Of a stretch of 64,000 nucleotides of DNA, positions 18,889 to 28,953 are shown in pieces. The notes below the pieces were generated by a model. It did not search any database and had not been told where the DNA came from. It saw nothing but the letters and a program-made list of their open reading frames with translations. Numbering within the stretch: position 1 is the first letter of the stretch; every line of letters starts with the position of its first letter. This DNA comes from Vibrio mexicanus (lineage in GTDB: Bacteria > Pseudomonadota > Gammaproteobacteria > Enterobacterales > Vibrionaceae). The stretch covers positions 26,212 through 90,211 of the forward strand of contig NZ_JYJP01000003.1 of NCBI RefSeq assembly GCF_001012815.1. The letters are read 5' to 3'. The position numbers and the translations under genes are program-made.

Positions 18889-20125
18889 CTAAGCTTCCTG
18901 CGCAATGGCAGTTTTCTTGTTCAAAATAGGATTAAGTACAGCGTAGCAAATTGCGCCGCCCAGCACTGCGTTTAGCGGAACAATACCTGGAATGAACTTA
19001 CCTGCCGCTACACCAATTGCAACCGCGATAATACCTGCCCAGTTTACTTCTTTGAACTGAGCATTAGTAAAGTCATGGTAGCGTTTACGATTTAAGATGA
19101 AATCAGCAATGATGACCCCGCCAATTGGCGGAATTGCGGTTGATAGGAAAGTCAGCCAGCCAACAAAGTTGTTGTACAACCAAAGTGCGAAGAGGGTACC
19201 AACTAAACCATTAATAATGGACATTGTTGTGCTTGAGCGGCCTGTAATGTTCGAAAAGCCGAGACCTGAAGCGTAGAGTGCGTTCTCGTTCGTTGTCCAA
19301 ATGTTCAGACCCAACACAATAATGGCTGGAATCAAGAGACCTTGAGCGATCATCACATCAGAGATATCGCTTGACCTGTCGCAGCTGCGCCTGCCGCGCC
19401 AAAAATGAACATCAGTGAGTTACCGATAAAGAAGGCAATCATGGTAATAAGAACCGCTCCGGCAGGTTTCTTACCAAAACGGACGAAGTCAGCCGTTAGG
19501 GTACCGGCACTTACAAACGAACCCACCACCATGCTAGTGCCACTGAAAAATCCATTGGCGTTTCAGGTTGAATCAGTTTCAGCTCGGCTAGGCCACCTAC
19601 GCTGTCTACAGCCGTCATTACGGAATAGCTGCCTAGTACCGCGATAGCTGGCACGGCGATAGCAGAAAGTACCATTAGCGCTTTAATACCGAAGTAGACA
19701 GTACCTGTCATGAGTAGGCCAGAAATAATAATTAGGGTATTGGTGTCGATACCCGTTGCGCGCTGCACAGGGATAGCAAACATTGCCACACCTACACCAA
19801 ACCAACCCACTTGAGTGCCACCTAGAAGAGCGGAAGGAAGCCAAGAGCCTTTGGTACCAAAAGAGAAACGCGCGAGAAGGTGAGTAGAGAGGCCAGTTGA
19901 AGCGCCGATGTAACCTAGGAAAGAAGTGTAGATACCGAGAATGAGGTTACCAATAAGAACAGCAAGGAAGAAGTCGTTGAAAGAGAGTCCGGTTCCCAAT
20001 GAACCACCGGTCCACATACTGGCCGAGAAAAACGTTAATCCAAGCATCACCATAGTAAGCGATGCGACCCCTTTCCTAGCCGATTTTGGTACCGGTCCGA
20101 GACTGTAGTTGTTATCAGCAGCCAT
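18889..20125 (-). pseudogene. codB: Cytosine permease, two frameshifts
   Basis: The N-terminal part reads from 20125 as NCS1-family CodB (ARKGVASLTMVMLGLTFFSAS) and breaks after MDFSVALA, where the frame gives WWWVRL and a stop. Adding one base near 19532 restores AMVVGSFVSAGT. A second break near 19367 (GQAISLM then two stops) is restored to GQADISDVMIAQGLL by one base, after which the frame runs to 18889. The repaired protein has ~412 residues and about 12 helices, as in E. coli. It imports cytosine for CodA. Two independent one-base losses in one otherwise intact gene suggest sequence error. Confidence 0.9.
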
Positions 20126-20223
20126 TGTTCTCTCCGCAGCAAGTTACAAGAAAATTTGCCGTATTTCAGGCAAACGGGCGGTATTATGGGGATAAAAATA
20201 ACGGCGTCAATGATAGATTTGTT

Positions 20224-20239
20224 AGCTAAACGTTTGGCT
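20224..20239. promoter_or_regulatory. PurR-like box upstream of codBA
   Basis: AGCTAAACGTTTGGCT is a near-perfect palindrome around the AAACGTTT core of PurR operators, 99 bases upstream of codB. E. coli codBA is PurR-controlled. The 12-mer AAACGTTTGGCT recurs upstream of guaC in this window. The rest of the gap 20126-20442 is A/T-rich with no gene visible. Confidence 0.65.
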
Positions 20240-20442
20240 GAAACTTTGGTCAGTTAATTGATATTTAAATCATCATGTTAGGAAAATAAAAAATATTAAA
20301 TTAGTTAAAAGAATGAACTTTAATGGAATGTTATCTTGTAAGGATGATGTTGCGTAACTGATAGATGTAAGTAAAAACAGATAAAGTGGGCAAAGCGTGG
20401 CAAGTCATATCGCCCGCCACGCTTTAGACATGAAATGATTAC

Positions 20443-21342
20443 TTACTTGATCGCCGTACAGAAACTGACGTCAGAGACACCTGTTTGCTGATCATAGCTA
20501 TGATAAAGCTCAAAGCACGGTCTTGAATCCATCTCAATCCCGTTTTCGACCACTTCACCAATCAACGCATCCCAAGCCGTTTTGTATTGAGACGGGTCAG
20601 TAATTGTTTGTCTTAGTACCGCGTATTTTCCGCCGTCAAAAGCAATGAGCTCAACACCGTTATTGGTGTCTACTTTCTCTGGGATCAGAAGGCCAATATC
20701 GGTTCGGCACTTTTCATTCGGGGTGATTTCTGGATTGTCGTGATACACAAAAATACTGGTGCTATCCGCCAAGCCATTCGGGCCTGCCCATCCATAAAGT
20801 TTTTCAATGGCCGGCTGATAATTTTCGCCATAAGGTCCGGTTACACGAATATAAGCAAACTGGCTTGCGTTAAACTCTTGAATTTCCATCATCTGTCTCC
20901 TTTGTTTGGGTTCGGAGCTAGAATAGTGCGGTAGAGACTCAAACTCGTGTCCATTCTTGCGCAGCGTGTGTCCAATCTTGCTATTTCGCAGCAGAGCGAC
21001 AAATTCTTCTAGGCGCTGACATTTTCGCACCTGGCTGGGTGTTAATCCAAAGTATTGTTTAAACGCTTTGGCAAAACTTTGTGAGCTGGAGAAACCGAAA
21101 TCGAGCGCCACTTCAGTAACAGGGGGCTTTTGATAGAAAAGATCATTTGCGGCTGATTCAAGTTTTAAGCGCTTCAAATATTCATTGAGCCTTTCACCCG
21201 TAACGGCTTTAAATATGCGGTGGAAGTGATAGGGAGAGAGGCAAGCGATCTTGGCGACCTGTTCGAGATTCAGATCTTTATGATAGCTCTGTTCTAAATA
21301 GCGAATAACCGGCGTTAAGCGTTGTAGATAATCCGTTTTCAT
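20443..21342 (-). CDS. AraC-family regulator with GyrI-like domain
   Basis: About 299 residues. The N-terminal ~105 residues hold two helix-turn-helix units (LNLEQVAKIACLSPYHFHR and VTEVALDFGFSSSQSFAKAFK). After a linker, residues ~150-299 form a GyrI-like/SOUL-type ligand-binding domain (AYIRVTGPYGENYQPAIEKL, then CFELYHS). Such proteins act as small-molecule-responsive activators, often for drug or detergent resistance, as in Rob and SbmC relatives. The ATG at 21342 follows GAGAGAAAAGAA. The frame extends further upstream only via a TTG. The target is unknown. Confidence 0.88.
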   Translation of the reverse strand: MKTDYLQRLTPVIRYLEQSYHKDLNLEQVAKIACLSPYHFHRIFKAVTGERLNEYLKRLKLESAANDLFYQKPPVTEVALDFGFSSSQSFAKAFKQYFGLTPSQVRKCQRLEEFVALLRNSKIGHTLRKNGHEFESLPHYSSSEPKQRRQMMEIQEFNASQFAYIRVTGPYGENYQPAIEKLYGWAGPNGLADSTSIFVYHDNPEITPNEKCRTDIGLLIPEKVDTNNGVELIAFDGGKYAVLRQTITDPSQYKTAWDALIGEVVENGIEMDSRPCFELYHSYDQQTGVSDVSFCTAIK

Positions 21343-21415
21343 TTCTTTTCTCTCGTTAGTAACGCTGAGGACATCCTTCTTGTTGAGGGGCAATGATACG
21401 CAAAACGACAGGAAT

Positions 21416-21450
21416 AAAAAAAGCCAACCGCGAAAAGTCTGCGATTGGCT
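21416..21450 (-). terminator. Minus-strand intrinsic terminator
   Basis: On the minus strand AGCCAATCGC, nine-base loop, GCGGTTGGCT (one G-T pair), then six T. It lies upstream of the AraC/GyrI gene and ~255 bases past the YjeH-like gene, so it could end that message or an RNA encoded between them. Confidence 0.75.
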
Positions 21451-21543
21451 ATATATATGTGAACAATTCGGTTCACTAACAACGTCAGTTGGCTAGGTGA
21501 CCCTCGGCTTAATAAGGGTCAATATGTACCTTGCAGCATACGT

Positions 21544-21601
21544 GCCAAGTTTTACATCAATAAAAACGACGGTTTTTGTTGGTTTTGTGGCAAAACTTGG
21601 C
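21544..21601. other. Nested inverted repeats, structured intergenic DNA
   Basis: GCCAAGTTTT at 21544-21553 pairs perfectly with AAAACTTGGC at 21592-21601, and the interior contains AAAACC-type hairpin AAAAAC/GTTTTT. Nothing codes here. See the finding on 21451-21704. Confidence 0.45.
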
Positions 21602-21629
21602 GAATAGGTACTAGTTTTATATAAATCAG

Positions 21630-21656
21630 TTGCATTTTGGGATTTGCAAAATGCAA
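21630..21656. other. 10-bp perfect inverted repeat
   Basis: TTGCATTTTG at 21630-21639 and CAAAATGCAA at 21647-21656 with a seven-base loop. May be an operator for the exporter gene or part of a structured RNA. Confidence 0.4.
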
Positions 21657-21704
21657 TTAATCCGAATGTGCATTTAATTGTTTATGTCTTAGTGATGGTT
21701 TTAT

Positions 21705-22957
21705 TTAACTCAGAACAGGGCGTCGAGTTATTTTTCGCCACGGCAAACTTAATAAGATAAAAACACCTATGGCATAAAACATCGACCAGCCAAGGCAAAG
21801 AAAGACCAGAATACAGAGAATCAAAGACACTATCGCGAGGTTTCGCTCAAATCCTCTCAACAGTTGGCAAGCCGCTAGCATTGCTAATAAATAGACAAAG
21901 ACAAACACACTGTTTGCTAGCTTTAAGAAGAATTCCAAATCCAGCCCTGCAAGCTCGCCAATGATGCTGGAAATGAGGAGTACACCACCAACAATTAGCG
22001 TGGCGTTAGCTGGAACACCACGCTCACTGACTTTGGCAACGATACCGTCGGGGCGATACTGCCGTGCTTGTGCCCAAACCATGCGAGAAAGGCTCTGCGT
22101 ATAAAGGTTAATGCTCGCGAAACAGGCAGCGAATCCGAGGACGCTGATAAGTAAACCGAACTTCTCACCAAACAGCTGCTGACTTAGCCAAGGAATAGAG
22201 GCGGTTTCAAAGTAAGCCGAACCGTAAGCCCCATGTTTTAGGATCACGACAGAGCACGCCCAGTATGTTGCACCCCCTATAAAGCAGCCGATAATGATGG
22301 CGAGTGGGAAATCGCGCTCAGGGTTTTTAAACTCTTCTCCCATATGTGCAAATGCTTCAATTCCTACAAAACACCAAAACATCACTGCGAGCGCAGAGGC
22401 AATCGGCCAAACGGCATCAGGAGTAAGGGCGGGCATGATGATGTCTGCGGTTGATACTTCTCCTTGATAGAGAAGAGCAATAACTAGCGCGAATATCGAA
22501 AGAGCAATAAGAGTTTGCAAACGCCCTGATGACTTAGTCCCTAATAAGTTAACGATAATAAGCAGTACGACCGTAATAATTTGGGCGATGAGTGGGGTGG
22601 CGATAGCAGAAGGTAACAGAGGCTGTAGAAAGCCGGCTGCGAGGGCGACAGCCGCGGGTACGCCAACCGGAATCACACTGACAAACAACCAGGCGACACT
22701 ATTCGCTAGCCTTTGATTGAAGGCCTGCTGGACAAAGTAAGCCGTACCACCTGCGTTAGGAAAACGCTTACCGAGTTTGGCGAAGGTGAGGGCAATAGGC
22801 AGATAGCAATGAACAATATAAACCAAGCCCAAAGCGTGAGTTGCTGGGCAATACCTGCGGCAAGGGCGGGGATCATGAATAAGCCTGTTCCGAGCAGTGT
22901 TGTAGATAGCTGCCCGATACCCGATACCAATGTGATCTCTTTGCGTAATTCTGCCAT
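21705..22957 (-). pseudogene. YjeH-like amino-acid exporter (APC family), frameshifted
   Basis: From 22957 the frame starts MAELRKEITLVSGIGQLSTT and LLGTGLFMIPALAAGIA, the YjeH start, then derails at ~22800 (LLPSPSPNS). One added base joins it to the second frame, PIALTFAKLGKRFPNAGG, which continues to 21705. The repaired product is ~417 residues with about 12 helices, equal to E. coli YjeH, an exporter of methionine and branched-chain amino acids. The apparent N-terminus MNGRITQRD of the long frame is out-of-frame translation. The disruption is one of thirteen similar ones in the window. Confidence 0.85.
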
Positions 22958-23129
22958 TCACTCCTCCTTGAGTTGAACCATTGAGAATACGGATAAATCG
23001 TTAAAAAGCGAGGTGAATTTGTATCTTTATCGAGATAAGCTTCGGTTTCATGGTTTAACAACTCGGGTTTCATGGCTTGGCAATTTGTGTCACATTAAGT
23101 CAATTCGCAAGTGACTGCAGGTTTTGATT

Positions 23130-23744
23130 ATGACGTTTACCGTTTGGCTCTCTTTGTTCACCATTTGTCTATTAGGGGCGATGTCTCCCGGCCCAAGTTT
23201 AGCCATTGTGGCAAAACATAGTTTAGCGGGCGGTCGATTAAACGGGTTAGCCACAGCGTGGGCTCATGCGTTCGGTATTGGGATTTATGCTTTCATCACT
23301 CTGATCGGTTTAGCGGTTTTGCTGCAGCAGTCTCCAATCCTGTTCAAGGCCATTAGTTATTGCGGTGCTGGTTATCTCGCTTACTTAGGATTCAACGCAC
23401 TGAAATCCAAAGGTGGCGTAGCCGCCAAACTTGAATCAGGTGAGCGCGTCTCTGTTTGGCAATCGGCGAGGGAAGGTTTTTTAATATCTTTGCTGAGCCC
23501 AAAAATTGCGTTGTTCTTCATCGCCTTGTTTAGCCAGTTTGTTTCTGTGGGTGAGGCTTGGTCCGCTAAAGTTGTTATTGTTGCAACCCCTCTGATTGTC
23601 GATGGCCTTTGGTATACCTTGATCACTTTCTTGCTATCAAGTCCGCTACTGATCGAAAAGATACGCTCAAAGGCGCAGCTAATCGATCGTTTATCTGGGG
23701 TTGTATTGATTTTACTGGCTGTGCGAGTATTCATAACGGTATAA
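23130..23744 (+). CDS. LysE/RhtB-family amino-acid exporter
   Basis: 204 residues, about six membrane segments. LGAMSPGPSLAIVAKHSLAGG and the later LSPKIALFFIALFSQF are RhtB/LysE motifs. Substrate cannot be assigned; members export homoserine, threonine or other amino acids. The ATG at 23130 has GCAGG at 23117-23121; a TTG two codons upstream is unlikely. A likely functional neighbour is the following oxidoreductase, 34 bases on. Confidence 0.88.
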   Translation: MTFTVWLSLFTICLLGAMSPGPSLAIVAKHSLAGGRLNGLATAWAHAFGIGIYAFITLIGLAVLLQQSPILFKAISYCGAGYLAYLGFNALKSKGGVAAKLESGERVSVWQSAREGFLISLLSPKIALFFIALFSQFVSVGEAWSAKVVIVATPLIVDGLWYTLITFLLSSPLLIEKIRSKAQLIDRLSGVVLILLAVRVFITV

Positions 23745-23778
23745 CAGACCTAAAAACAAGAACCTTTAAGAGAATATT

Positions 23779-24777
23779 ATGATTAAGCTTGCGGTAGTGG
23801 GGACTAATTGGATCACCAAACAATTTGTCGATGCGGCGCTCGAGACAGGTCGTTTCGTATTAAGCGCGGTGTACTCGCGCAGAGAAGAGAGCGCAAAAGC
23901 GTTTGCAGCTCAGTTTGAAAATAGTGAACAAGTCACTCTGTTCAGTGACTTGGATGAGCTGGGAAAGAGTGATAAAGCGCAAGCGGTTTATGTCGCTAGC
24001 CCAAATAGCTTTCATGCGCCTCAAGCCATGTCGTTGCTTCGCGCAGGTAAAAACGTGATTTGTGAAAAGCCGCTAGCGTCGAATTACGCACTTGCTCAGC
24101 AGATGTATCAAGTAGCTCAAGAGTCGGGCGCCGTGCTATTTGAAGCATTTATGTCACCTCATACTCCAAACTTCAAGAAACTAAAGGAAGAGCTCAATAA
24201 CATTGGTGCTCTGAGACAAGCAAGTATTAGCTACTGTCAGCGCTCGTCCCGTTACGATCGTTTTCTGGCTGGTGAGAATCCAAATACGTTCAATCCAGAA
24301 TTCTCAAACGGTTCGATTATGGATATTGGCTACTACTGCTTAGGTTCAGCGGTAGAGCTGTTCGGACGACCAACCGGTGTTCAAGCGCAGGCGAACTTGC
24401 TGAGTTCTGGGGTTGATGGAAATGGTACGGTGTCACTCCAGTACCCAGACTTTAACGTCGTGCTGCTTCACTCTAAAACCAGCGACTCTTATGTTCCTTC
24501 AGAGTTTCAAGGCGAACAAGCCGCGTTGCAAATGACCATGATTTCTATTGGTGAAAAGCTTGAGCGAGTGACACGCGGTCAACCAAACCAAGATCTTTCT
24601 TTGCCTCAACATGCAAACCCAATGTATTACGAAGCGCTAGAATTCGCAGAACAAGTAGAATCGAACACGATCAATGAAGAGTGCAAGGCTCGCTCACTAG
24701 TAGTTGCAGAGCTCCTGACAGAAATTCGCTCGCAAACAGGCGTGGTATTCCCAGCAGATAAATCAGAAAGTTTGTAA
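23779..24777 (+). CDS. Gfo/Idh/MocA-family oxidoreductase
   Basis: 332 residues. MIKLAVVGTNWITKQFVDAA is the Rossmann start, YVASPNSFHAPQAM and ICEKPLASN are the family motifs (the lysine of EKP is catalytic). The C-terminal half is the substrate domain (SIMDIGYYCLGSAVELFG). Uses NAD(P) to oxidise or reduce a sugar or cyclic alcohol; the substrate is not visible. AAGAGAATATT precedes the ATG. Probably co-transcribed with the exporter upstream. Confidence 0.88.
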   Translation: MIKLAVVGTNWITKQFVDAALETGRFVLSAVYSRREESAKAFAAQFENSEQVTLFSDLDELGKSDKAQAVYVASPNSFHAPQAMSLLRAGKNVICEKPLASNYALAQQMYQVAQESGAVLFEAFMSPHTPNFKKLKEELNNIGALRQASISYCQRSSRYDRFLAGENPNTFNPEFSNGSIMDIGYYCLGSAVELFGRPTGVQAQANLLSSGVDGNGTVSLQYPDFNVVLLHSKTSDSYVPSEFQGEQAALQMTMISIGEKLERVTRGQPNQDLSLPQHANPMYYEALEFAEQVESNTINEECKARSLVVAELLTEIRSQTGVVFPADKSESL

Positions 24778-24839
24778 TACTTTGGTATAAACTACGCATA
24801 GGTTGAGAAGTATTCCTGCGAGAAACAAGAGAGATAATC

Positions 24840-25238
24840 ATGCAAGCAGAAGTAAAGTGGATAGAGGATTTTAAGTTCCTAGGACATTCACAGTCAGGCC
24901 ACTCAGTTGTGATGGATGGAAATGGTGGTGCAACGGCACCGAGCCCAATGGAAATGGTGCTGATGGCCGCTGGTGGTTGTAGTTCCGTTGATGTGGTCGA
25001 TGGGCTAAAAGAAGCAGGACAAAACGTCTCGGAATGTGTTGCCAAATTGACGACCGAACGTCGTGAGACTGCGCCAAGAATTTTTACTAAAGTGAATATT
25101 CATTTTGAAGTGTCAGGCACAGCTCTAGAGCCTGAAGTCGTTGCAAAAGTGGCGGCAGACTCCTTAGAGAAATACTGTTCAGTGTGCTTGATGCTCGGTG
25201 AGGGAATTGAAATGACTCACAGTTGGGAAATAGTGTAG
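24840..25238 (+). CDS. OsmC-family protein, YhfA type
   Basis: 132 residues. Two redox cysteines lie in the places expected for OsmC/Ohr folds: GGCSSVDVVDGL (near 42) and YCSVCLMLGEG (near 118). Length and sequence follow YhfA, an OsmC subfamily of unclear role linked to peroxide handling. AGAGAGATAATC precedes the ATG. Ends before a shared terminator with the convergent transpeptidase gene. Confidence 0.87.
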   Translation: MQAEVKWIEDFKFLGHSQSGHSVVMDGNGGATAPSPMEMVLMAAGGCSSVDVVDGLKEAGQNVSECVAKLTTERRETAPRIFTKVNIHFEVSGTALEPEVVAKVAADSLEKYCSVCLMLGEGIEMTHSWEIV

Positions 25239-25264
25239 ATCACGCACTCCGTATTGAAAAACGC

Positions 25265-25292
25265 AAAAGGCTGAGTCAACTTAGCCTTTTTT
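25265..25292. terminator. Bidirectional terminator, OsmC / transpeptidase
   Basis: AAAAGGCTGAG, loop TCAA, CTTAGCCTTTT (one G-T pair) and T-run, between convergent genes. Confidence 0.82.
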
Positions 25293-25316
25293 ATTGTTGG
25301 TTGTAAGACTGTTTGA

Positions 25317-25820
25317 TTACCATTCGATGTAAATGGATGTTCCGGAAGGGACGAGATTTAAAAACTCATCCATTTCCTCATTAGTAAGTGCGATACAGCC
25401 ATCTGTCCAGTCGAAGCTTTGAGTAAAGCTTGGGCTTCTTTTTTCACCATTCTTTTGTCCATGGATTTTGATATTCCCACCGGGCTTTTCTCCGCGAGAC
25501 TGTGCCTTGAATCGGTCAACCTCATTTGGGTAATTGATGTGCATTGAGCGGTGAAAACTCGATTCCTCGATAACGAAGTCAAGCATGTACCAACCTTCAG
25601 GTGTTCTAAAGTCCCCTTCGCGCTGCTTGTGGCCTTTTGGTTGTTTGCCCAACGCAACCTTGTACTCCTTAATCATGTCGAAACCGCTAAACAGATACAT
25701 CGCCCTTTTAGACTTATCAACCACAACCAAATCAATCTCAGGCTGTGCGTGAGAGAAAGTGGGTAATGAAAACCAAAGTAATAGGGCTAGAAGTCGGGTC
25801 ATTTTACATTTTTGCAACAT
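25317..25820 (-). CDS. L,D-transpeptidase family protein (YkuD fold)
   Basis: 167 residues with a signal peptide (MTRLLALLLWFSLPTFSHA, after a short lead-in). The catalytic motif is IHGQKNG followed by SFDWTDGCIALTN, which contains the histidine, serine and cysteine context of YkuD domains, close to E. coli YafK/DpaA. These act in the periplasm on peptidoglycan; YafK relatives cleave lipoprotein off peptidoglycan instead of cross-linking. The ATG at 25820 or the one at 25802 could start translation; neither has a strong ribosome-binding site. Confidence 0.87.
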   Translation of the reverse strand: MLQKCKMTRLLALLLWFSLPTFSHAQPEIDLVVVDKSKRAMYLFSGFDMIKEYKVALGKQPKGHKQREGDFRTPEGWYMLDFVIEESSFHRSMHINYPNEVDRFKAQSRGEKPGGNIKIHGQKNGEKRSPSFTQSFDWTDGCIALTNEEMDEFLNLVPSGTSIYIEW

Positions 25821-26130
25821 GCATGATCTTTAAGTAATTTTAGTGTTTTTAGTCCTAAATCGCCACTTGGGCTTAATTGTCTCAAAAATAAGACTTTTGT
25901 TATTTTTCGCGAAAGAAGCCTGCAAGATGGTGCAATTTATGGAAAAGAGATCATAAAAATGCGCCTTATATCGACTATGTGAAATATAGTTGTCACAATC
26001 TGCGAGCCACTTAACGCAGTCTATTTGAAGCGTTTGATTGCATATGCCGGATTAACTTATTTTTAACCTAAAATAGGCTCATTAAATCGGGTTCGCGCAT
26101 ATGCTTCCAAGAGAAAGACTGAAGGAAATA
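25821..26130. other. Divergent intergenic region
   Basis: About 300 A/T-rich bases between the transpeptidase and GGDEF genes. Promoters for both must lie here; I see no gene, repeat or strong hairpin. Confidence 0.35.
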
Positions 26131-28265
26131 ATGTCCACTAGAAGCCATTCTAGTTTGGTGAAATCGCTGTTTAATTTTCTTGATGAAATTGTCGAACCCA
26201 GAGCCTGCTTGATTTTCCGTGAGCCGACTGAAAAGAGCGATGCGCAGGCTTTGTATCAAACTGATGCAGCCACTAAAATTTCACACTACCCTTCTACCTT
26301 TTGGGCTTGGGTCGCTCAATTTGATACTTCTGATAACCTGCTTCCTCTCTTCATGCGACTTGCCAATGGGATTATATTGCGCTGATGGGCGGTGAATCCT
26401 ATGTGTTTATGTTGGACAATCACCCAGAGTGTCGAACCTATTTGATGATCGAAGCGGTCAACGAAAGTAAATATCAAAGCGCGGCAGAGAATAGTATGTT
26501 CGATATTCTTCAGCTGTTTGCGTCGCGTTGGCAATGTGTCCGAGCTGAAACTGATGCCGCTCGAGAGTACAAAAACCGTGATATCAAAGAAGCCAAATAT
26601 CTTGATGCCATCAAGCAGCGCGAGCAATTCATCGACAACATGAAGCTCGTACAACAACTGGCTGTTGAGATGTCAAACCTTGCAAGCTTGGATGAGTTGC
26701 ACAGATTCGCAGTGGAATCGATTCGTGAAAAGCTGGGATTTGACCGCGCAATATTGCTACTGCTAGATATGAAAAAACGATGTTTCAGCGGGACTTACGG
26801 AACCAATGAAGAGGGTGATACGGTCAGTGAGCACCACACTCAATATGACCTCCATCAGCTAGAAGAAGATTACATCAACGCCCTTTTTGAGGGAGAGCAA
26901 AGCTTAGTTATTGTTGATGACGCGCCCTTATACAGTGCGGGTAAAGTCGTAGGTCAAGGCTGGAATGGTATGCTCATCTTACGCGATGGAGACGAGATTA
27001 TCGGTTGGGTAGCCCTCGATAATTATATCAACCGCCTATCCATTACGAGTTATCAAAAGCAAATGTTAGAGTCGTTTGGGTCTCTGCTTGCTCAAATTTA
27101 TATTCGCAAACGCCAAGAGCAGAACGTCCGCATGTTACATGCGAGTATGGTGGAGTTATCACGTTGTATGACGATCCACGATGTATGTCGTTCTGCTGTT
27201 GCTTACTCAATCAAGCGTCTAGGCATCGATCGATTGGCGGTGTTTCTTACTGATCCTGAATGTACCTATATGCAAGGTACGTGGGGAACTGACATCCATG
27301 GCAATGTAGTTGATGAGTCCTACTATCGCTCTGAGACCCAAGACCGCTCGATTGTAAACATGGCGCGTGCCCACCCGAATGAGGTGGTATTTGAAGAGTC
27401 AGTCCCAATCTACCACGACTTCAACATTGTAGGTTTTGGTTGGACAGCGATGACGATGCTCACCAACAACAGCGGGGAGCCAATTGCTTTCATCGCAGCC
27501 GATAATTTGATTAAGCGCACTCCACTTACCTCCCAACTTCGAGAAATGATTCGAATGTTCGCCTCGAACCTGACGGAAGTGATGCAAAAAACCAGTGCGC
27601 AAGAAGCGGTTCATCAATTGAACGAGAACCTTGAGAAAGAGGTTAAGAGTCGCACAAGAGAGCTTCAGCAAGCGAATGAAAAACTCGACTTGATGTCCAA
27701 AATGGATCCATTAACTCGACTTGGTAATCGTCGAATGTTGGAGCACCTACTTGAAGATTTATGCTGTAAACATGGCGGAGATGTGGTCGAGTACGGCGTC
27801 ATCTTAGTCGATATCGATCACTTTGGTTTGTTTAACAATGATTATGGCCATCTCGAAGGAGATATTGCCTTGATGCGGGTTGGTAATATTCTTAAGCATC
27901 ATGCGGAGATTGGCGATGAAACTTTCTGTCGCATTGGTGGCGAAGAATTTGTATTGCTCGTCACCAACAAAACAGAGCAGCAAATTGCGACATTGGCAGA
28001 GTGCATTCGCGATTGTATTGAAACAGAAAAGATCCCGCACAAAAGTAATACGGCGAGCGAGTATCTCACCGTTTCAATTGGTTACCATGTCATGCCATTT
28101 GAGCAGAACAACTTCAATTTTAACACCGTTTATGACAGCGCAGACAAAGCTTTGTATCTTGCCAAAGACCAAGGCCGCAACTTAGTGCGTGGTGTGACGG
28201 ATGACTTAATAATCGATGCGTCTAAGAAAGTCACACGAAGCAGTGCTCGTGCAACAAGCCATTAA
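26131..28265 (+). pseudogene. GAF-GGDEF diguanylate cyclase, frameshifted
   Basis: The ATG at 26131 follows AAGGAAATA; the frame breaks at 26368 where AATGGGATTAT should read with a fourth G, giving ANGDYIALMGGESYVF and joining the frame that runs to 28265 (repaired ~711 residues). The first 180 residues are a variable sensor part, two GAF-like domains follow (~200-350, ~370-520), then a coiled coil (LNENLEKEVKSRTRELQQANEKL) and a GGDEF domain with the active signature CRIGGEEFVLLV. It would make cyclic di-GMP in response to unknown signals. Soluble; no membrane segment. Confidence 0.87.
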
Positions 28266-28295
28266 AGCGTCGATTGTTTTCAAGCCAGGCTGGGT

Positions 28296-28862
28296 TTAAA
28301 TCGGACTATTGGGGTAGTGGATGATGTTGTGAAATACCGCATTTTCATCCCCGATATTTCGGTATCCGTGTAACTGGTGGGCGTTAAATCGAACCGCTTG
28401 GCCAGCTTCCAAATCATGCCATTTCCCATCGAAAAGAACCGACATCTTTCCTGAAATACACAGAATATGCTCAGTCACTCCTTTGCTATGCGCTTCTGAC
28501 TGGTGTTCATAGTCAGGAGTGAGCGTGAGCTCGTACACTTCGAACCCAAGTGACACTTCAAATGGAAAGACTAAACTAACCAAAAAGCCTGGATTGTAAT
28601 TCTCATGCCGGATCTCATTGGCGTCTCTGAACAAGCTAGACAGATCTTGCTTGGGCTCTAGCGAGATCAAGCTCGATAAGGACACTCCGAATCCGGTGGC
28701 GATTTGCCAAAGTTTGGCAACGGTAGGGCTAGATTCGCCACGCTCAATCTGACCGAGCATGGCCTTACTGACTCCTGTCTCCTTCGAGGTTTTATCTAAA
28801 CTCCACCCCCGATCCGACCGTAAGTCTTTTAAGTTTTTACCAACAGTAATTTCTTCACTCAT
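28296..28862 (-). CDS. XRE-type repressor with C-terminal cupin
   Basis: 188 residues from the ATG at 28862, which follows GAAAGAG; the frame extends to 28901 without a better site. The N-terminal helix-turn-helix reads LKDLRSDRGWSLDKTSKETG, then VSKAMLGQIERGESSPTV, and residues ~75-188 form a cupin (EHILCISGKMSVLF, AGQAVRFNAHQLHGYRN). This is the YdcN layout, divergent to a BenE-type transporter as ydcN-ydcO in E. coli. It probably represses itself and the transporter and responds to a small ligand. Two likely operators lie in the 91-base gap. Confidence 0.88.
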   Translation of the reverse strand: MSEEITVGKNLKDLRSDRGWSLDKTSKETGVSKAMLGQIERGESSPTVAKLWQIATGFGVSLSSLISLEPKQDLSSLFRDANEIRHENYNPGFLVSLVFPFEVSLGFEVYELTLTPDYEHQSEAHSKGVTEHILCISGKMSVLFDGKWHDLEAGQAVRFNAHQLHGYRNIGDENAVFHNIIHYPNSPI

Positions 28863-28883
28863 AACAACTCTTTCAAAAAACGG

Positions 28884-28903
28884 TTGTGCGTTATAGCGCA
28901 CAA
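28884..28903. promoter_or_regulatory. Operator candidate 1 for the XRE-cupin regulator
   Basis: TTGTGCG, TTATAG, CGCACAA: perfect 7-bp arms. It contains CGTTATAGCGCACA, matching the second site 36 bp away. Confidence 0.55.
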
Positions 28904-28924
28904 GTGCTAAGTTTTAATGACGGA

Positions 28925-28938
28925 CGTTATAACGCACA
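28925..28938. promoter_or_regulatory. Operator candidate 2 for the XRE-cupin regulator
   Basis: CGTTATAACG is a perfect palindrome, followed by CACA as in site 1. The centres of the two sites are 36 bp apart. It lies just upstream of the transporter start. Confidence 0.55.
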
Positions 28939-28953
28939 TTGAAAGAGATTGAT

